From: Treponema porcinum
GTDB taxonomy: Bacteria; Spirochaetota; Spirochaetia; Treponematales; Treponemataceae
Assembly: GCF_900167145.1 (NCBI RefSeq)
Contig: NZ_FUWG01000005.1
Coordinates: 1 to 64,000, forward strand
Reading direction: 5' to 3'
DNA: 64,000 bases
The notes below the pieces were generated by a model. The model was not told the origin of the DNA. It did not search any database and saw only the letters and a list, made by a program, of their open reading frames with translations. The position numbers were made by a program, and so were the translations under genes. Below are positions 61,169 through 64,000 of this stretch, one piece after another (within the stretch, counting starts at the first letter, position 1; each line of letters starts with the position of its first letter).

Positions 61169-63061
61169 CTATTCCTGACGAGCCCTGTTTTTCATCAGAT
61201 ACTTGAAACCAAGAGCCTCAACAGCCTCCTCATAGTTCTGGTTCGCAAAAATTCCCTGCAGGATAATATTCGTTGCATACGGCGCCCACCATTCCCACGG
61301 GTTGCAGGCTTCAACAATTGTAGAAACGACAACCTGATCTTCCGGAGGCGCATCGTAAGGAGCATACGCCACCATCCACGAATGCCAGCTTGTCTTATAC
61401 GGAGCAACTTCCGCCGTTCCGGTCTTGCCTGCCGCCTGCACAGTCTTGTTATGCATAGGATACTGCGGAGTTCCGTCTGTAATCGTATACAGCATTGCCT
61501 CCTGTACTTCTTTCCAAACTTTAGGCTCTATATCGGACTTAAACAGAACCTCCGGCACTACTTCCCTAATTACCTCGTTCGAAACAGGATCCCTTACTTC
61601 TTTCAAAATGTGGGGTTTGTAAATTACGCCGGAGTTTGAAACCATCGCAACCATATCTGCCATCTGCAAAGGAGTCGCCAGAAGATATCCCTGACCGATT
61701 GAACAGGACATTGTATCTCCGCCAAGCCATTTTTCATGGAAGCGACGCTCCTTCCATTCTATAGACGGAACAAATCCTGTCTGCTGGCTAGGCAAATCAA
61801 TCATAGCACTCTGCCCTAACCCAAATTCCTTGGAATATGCAGCGATTTTATTTATTCCCAGATAATCACGTCCTATAGTCCAATAATATACGTCGCACGA
61901 CTGTGCAAGCGCATTTTTCATATCCAGCCAGCCGTGACCAGGTTCATGCACGTGACAGTGAAACATACGGTTTCCGTAGTACAATTTTCCCTTACATTCT
62001 ATTTTTTTTGCCGATGAGAACGCCTCTTCCTGAAGCATTGCCGCAGACATAATAATCTTAAATGTTGATGCAGGCGGATAAGTTGCATTTACGGCACGGT
62101 TTACCAAAGGCCTGTTTTTTTCATCATTTATAAGAGACTGATAATATTCACCTGCTTCATCTGTATTAAAAATATTCGGATCAAAAAACGGATATGAAAC
62201 CATAGCAAGCACCTCGCCTGTAGCAGGTTTCAGAACGACAACAGCCCCTACTCTGTTGCCAAGCGTTTTTTCCGCAAGCGTTTGAATGCGTGTATCAATA
62301 GTAAGGATAAGATTTTTTCCCATTTTTGGAGGTTCGACTATAGGAGTATCAGAAAGTACCCTTCCCCGAACGTCTACAGTGCGGCTGGAACGTCCCGGCG
62401 TTCCCTGCAAAAGCGAATCGTACTGCTTTTCAATGCCGGTTTTTCCGACGATGCTTTTCTGGGAATATCCCTGATTGTACATAACGTTCATTTCTTCTTT
62501 CGTTATATCGCCGACATAGCCTACAACGTGAGAGATAGAGCCGGACTCAACATAGTTGCGGATAGGTTTTGAAATCCAGGAAACGCCCGGCAAGTCAGTT
62601 TTATTCTCCGCGATGTTGGAAATAATTGAAAACGGAACGTTTGAGCGTATTTGAACGGTTGCGTATGAACGCCGGATATTCTTCGGAATTTTCTTATCAA
62701 TATCGTATTTTGAAATGCCGAGCATAGATGCAAGCTTAGTTACGACAGTATCATACATACCGGAAGGAATTTCTCCCGGCGTAATTTCAACGGCAAACGA
62801 TTCTGTATTGATTACCATAGGAAGATTGGCATTGCGGTCAAAAATTTCGCCGCGCTGGGCAGGAATTGTATTTACCTGACTGGAAATCGTCTTTGACTGC
62901 GTGCGGTATTCAGCTCCCTGAATGACCTGAAGATAAAAAAGCTGGTAGAAATATACTACAAAGCCGAAAAAAATTAATATTCCCAAAAGAAAAATTCGGG
63001 AAGTTTTATCGAGCGAGCTGCCTTTCCTGAGTCCACGTCCGTTGCGGAATGAAAATGCCAT
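61169..63061 (-). CDS. mrdA: Penicillin-binding protein 2
   Basis: The ATG at 63061 overlaps the stop of mreD (TGATG); the frame extends 25 codons further but inside that gene. The 630-residue transpeptidase cross-links peptidoglycan in the periplasm. After an N-terminal helix near 20-45 come the PBP dimerisation region (IPAQRGEIFDRN near 65), the active-site STFK (Ser 332), the SCD motif in ALAQSCDVYYWT and KTG in AAGKTGTAEV. It is partner of RodA. Confidence 0.95.
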   Translation of the reverse strand: MAFSFRNGRGLRKGSSLDKTSRIFLLGILIFFGFVVYFYQLFYLQVIQGAEYRTQSKTISSQVNTIPAQRGEIFDRNANLPMVINTESFAVEITPGEIPSGMYDTVVTKLASMLGISKYDIDKKIPKNIRRSYATVQIRSNVPFSIISNIAENKTDLPGVSWISKPIRNYVESGSISHVVGYVGDITKEEMNVMYNQGYSQKSIVGKTGIEKQYDSLLQGTPGRSSRTVDVRGRVLSDTPIVEPPKMGKNLILTIDTRIQTLAEKTLGNRVGAVVVLKPATGEVLAMVSYPFFDPNIFNTDEAGEYYQSLINDEKNRPLVNRAVNATYPPASTFKIIMSAAMLQEEAFSSAKKIECKGKLYYGNRMFHCHVHEPGHGWLDMKNALAQSCDVYYWTIGRDYLGINKIAAYSKEFGLGQSAMIDLPSQQTGFVPSIEWKERRFHEKWLGGDTMSCSIGQGYLLATPLQMADMVAMVSNSGVIYKPHILKEVRDPVSNEVIREVVPEVLFKSDIEPKVWKEVQEAMLYTITDGTPQYPMHNKTVQAAGKTGTAEVAPYKTSWHSWMVAYAPYDAPPEDQVVVSTIVEACNPWEWWAPYATNIILQGIFANQNYEEAVEALGFKYLMKNRARQE

Positions 63062-63573
63062 CAGACCTGCTCCTCCGGATGTACGGCAACAAAGCGTCTG
63101 AAAGAATCCATAAGCTTGAATATAAACGGAGCGCACAGCGTATTGGCAAGCAGTTCAAACACAAACTGTACGGAAAACAAATTATATGTATTCACGACAA
63201 GCGGAAAAAATAGCGAAATCAGCCAGATTAAAAAGACTTTCAGCAGCGTAACGGAAAAACCGATTACAGCCGGCATTATAATTCCACGGTACTGTATTGA
63301 TTTTCCTAACCAGCCGGCAGAATATCCGATTATTGTCCTGAAAAGACAGTTAAAGCCGAACGGCGCGCCTGTAAGAAAATCCATAAACAATCCGGAAATA
63401 AATCCGTCAGCCTCGCCAGTCCCGCGTCCGTTCAGCAGGGAAAGATATACGGAACAAAGCAAAAGCAAGTCTGGAACGGCAGGAAGAATAGTAATATTTG
63501 ACAGAATGGCAGTTTCAACAAGAGCAGTACAAAACAAAATAAACGCAGAAATAAAAACAGATTTAGTCATCAT
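63061..63573 (-). CDS. mreD: Rod-shape membrane protein MreD
   Basis: The 170-residue protein has five to six membrane helices and the MreD-like pattern PAVPDLLLLCSVYLSLLNGRGTGEADGFISGLFMDFLTGAPFGFN. It overlaps mreC by four bases and mrdA by one. It belongs to the membrane complex that links MreB filaments to the wall-building enzymes. Confidence 0.88.
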   Translation of the reverse strand: MMTKSVFISAFILFCTALVETAILSNITILPAVPDLLLLCSVYLSLLNGRGTGEADGFISGLFMDFLTGAPFGFNCLFRTIIGYSAGWLGKSIQYRGIIMPAVIGFSVTLLKVFLIWLISLFFPLVVNTYNLFSVQFVFELLANTLCAPFIFKLMDSFRRFVAVHPEEQV

Positions 63574-64000
63574 TCTTTCCTTGAATCATTAATTTCACGC
63601 ATATTAACGACAACAACATTTTCAAGCCGTGAAAAATCAATAACAGGCGTAAGTTCTATATCCAAAGAAGAATTATACTCAACTATAGTAATCTTCGATA
63701 TTGTTCCCAACGGCAAATCCCTCATATAATTGCTGTTCTCGCCGGAAGTTACGACAACATCACCGTAATGAAGTTCGTCAAGTACCCGTTTCCTGATGTA
63801 TTTCATAGAAAGATTTGCATTCTGATTGCCGTTTCCGGAAACAAGTCCCAGGTCACGGGTATTCTGAATACGGGCAGAAACAGTACAGTTCAGATTATAT
63901 ACAGGCATTACGATGCTTGTATATTTTCCTACCTGTATGATTTTTCCAACAAGCCCGGAAGTTCCGTTCTGACAGGCAATGACCGGCATATTCTTTCTTA
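63570..64000 (-). CDS. mreC: Rod-shape protein MreC, C-terminal part
   Basis: Only the last 143 codons lie in the window. They contain the C-terminal beta-barrel domain of MreC: VGKIIQVGKYTSIVMPVYNLNCTVSARIQNTRDLGLVSG, DELHYGDVVVTSGENSNYMRDLPLGTISKI and the final strand ENVVVVNMREIND. The frame runs unbroken to the window edge, so the start is outside. It is the first visible gene of the mreC-mreD-mrdA-rodA unit. Confidence 0.92.
   Translation of the reverse strand, partial: RKNMPVIACQNGTSGLVGKIIQVGKYTSIVMPVYNLNCTVSARIQNTRDLGLVSGNGNQNANLSMKYIRKRVLDELHYGDVVVTSGENSNYMRDLPLGTISKITIVEYNSSLDIELTPVIDFSRLENVVVVNMREINDSRKE

Overview
The window looks like chromosomal DNA of a spirochaete close to Treponema. 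The indications are a p83/100-type antigen homologue, a reduced Rnf-like operon next to a GH57-family gene, a PilZ protein followed by a HEAT-repeat exported protein, and the rodA-mrdA-mreD-mreC set. Most genes are tightly packed, with many 1 to 4 base overlaps. No rRNA, CRISPR array, prophage or origin was seen. One tRNA (Leu, CAG) is present.

Region by region. 1-303: the end of an insertion sequence. 304-5501: an AT-rich envelope polysaccharide block with a 5'-truncated CDP-glycerol-type glycerophosphotransferase, an acyltransferase, a Wzx-type flippase and a Wzi-like outer-membrane protein. 5660-7156: a group B [FeFe] hydrogenase. 7292-12073: exported p83/100 and beta-propeller proteins and an RNA uridine methyltransferase. 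12117-16868: a lipase-like hydrolase, PcnB, a P-loop/Asp23-like protein, an RluA pseudouridine synthase and a PAP2-type membrane protein. 16890-23044: a seven-gene Rnf-like operon. 23054-27790: a GH57-like protein and the hydrogenase maturases HydG and HydF. 27930-32163: MetG, a FemAB-type ligase and thiamine pyrophosphokinase. 32164-36288: an accessory stretch with hairpin repeats, an orphan ATP-grasp enzyme and a repeat-bearing SUMF1 lipoprotein. 36289-43641: an HD hydrolase, a MATE exporter, RNase Z and a Gld-type ABC exporter operon. 43724-53077: a CPBP protease, PilZ, HEAT, ComEC-like, RsmA, YggS, an exported protein, two RluA enzymes and a membrane protein. 53127-55822: a small lipoprotein with a damaged start, tRNA-Leu, a zinc-ribbon protein, a pseudo-receiver and an exported protein. 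55879-59541: mfd. 59851-64000: the rod-shape and cell-wall elongation operon, cut by the window end.

The genes form several working groups: surface polysaccharide export, hydrogen metabolism (hydrogenase plus HydG and HydF, with HydE not in the window), a membrane redox complex, RNA maturation and modification (PcnB, RNase Z, RsmA, three RluA enzymes, RumA-type methyltransferase), and peptidoglycan elongation.

The most unusual points are three. The Rnf-like complex appears to have lost several cofactor sites: the RnfC FMN/NADH motif, the RnfG flavinylation motif, the first RnfB iron-sulfur domain and one RnfE cysteine. The SUMF1 lipoprotein carries three His/Cys repeats and has a 3' end that could be the variable region of a diversity-generating retroelement. 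Two neighbouring genes near 52.5-53.4 kb each have a seven-T tract where eight Ts would give a better protein.
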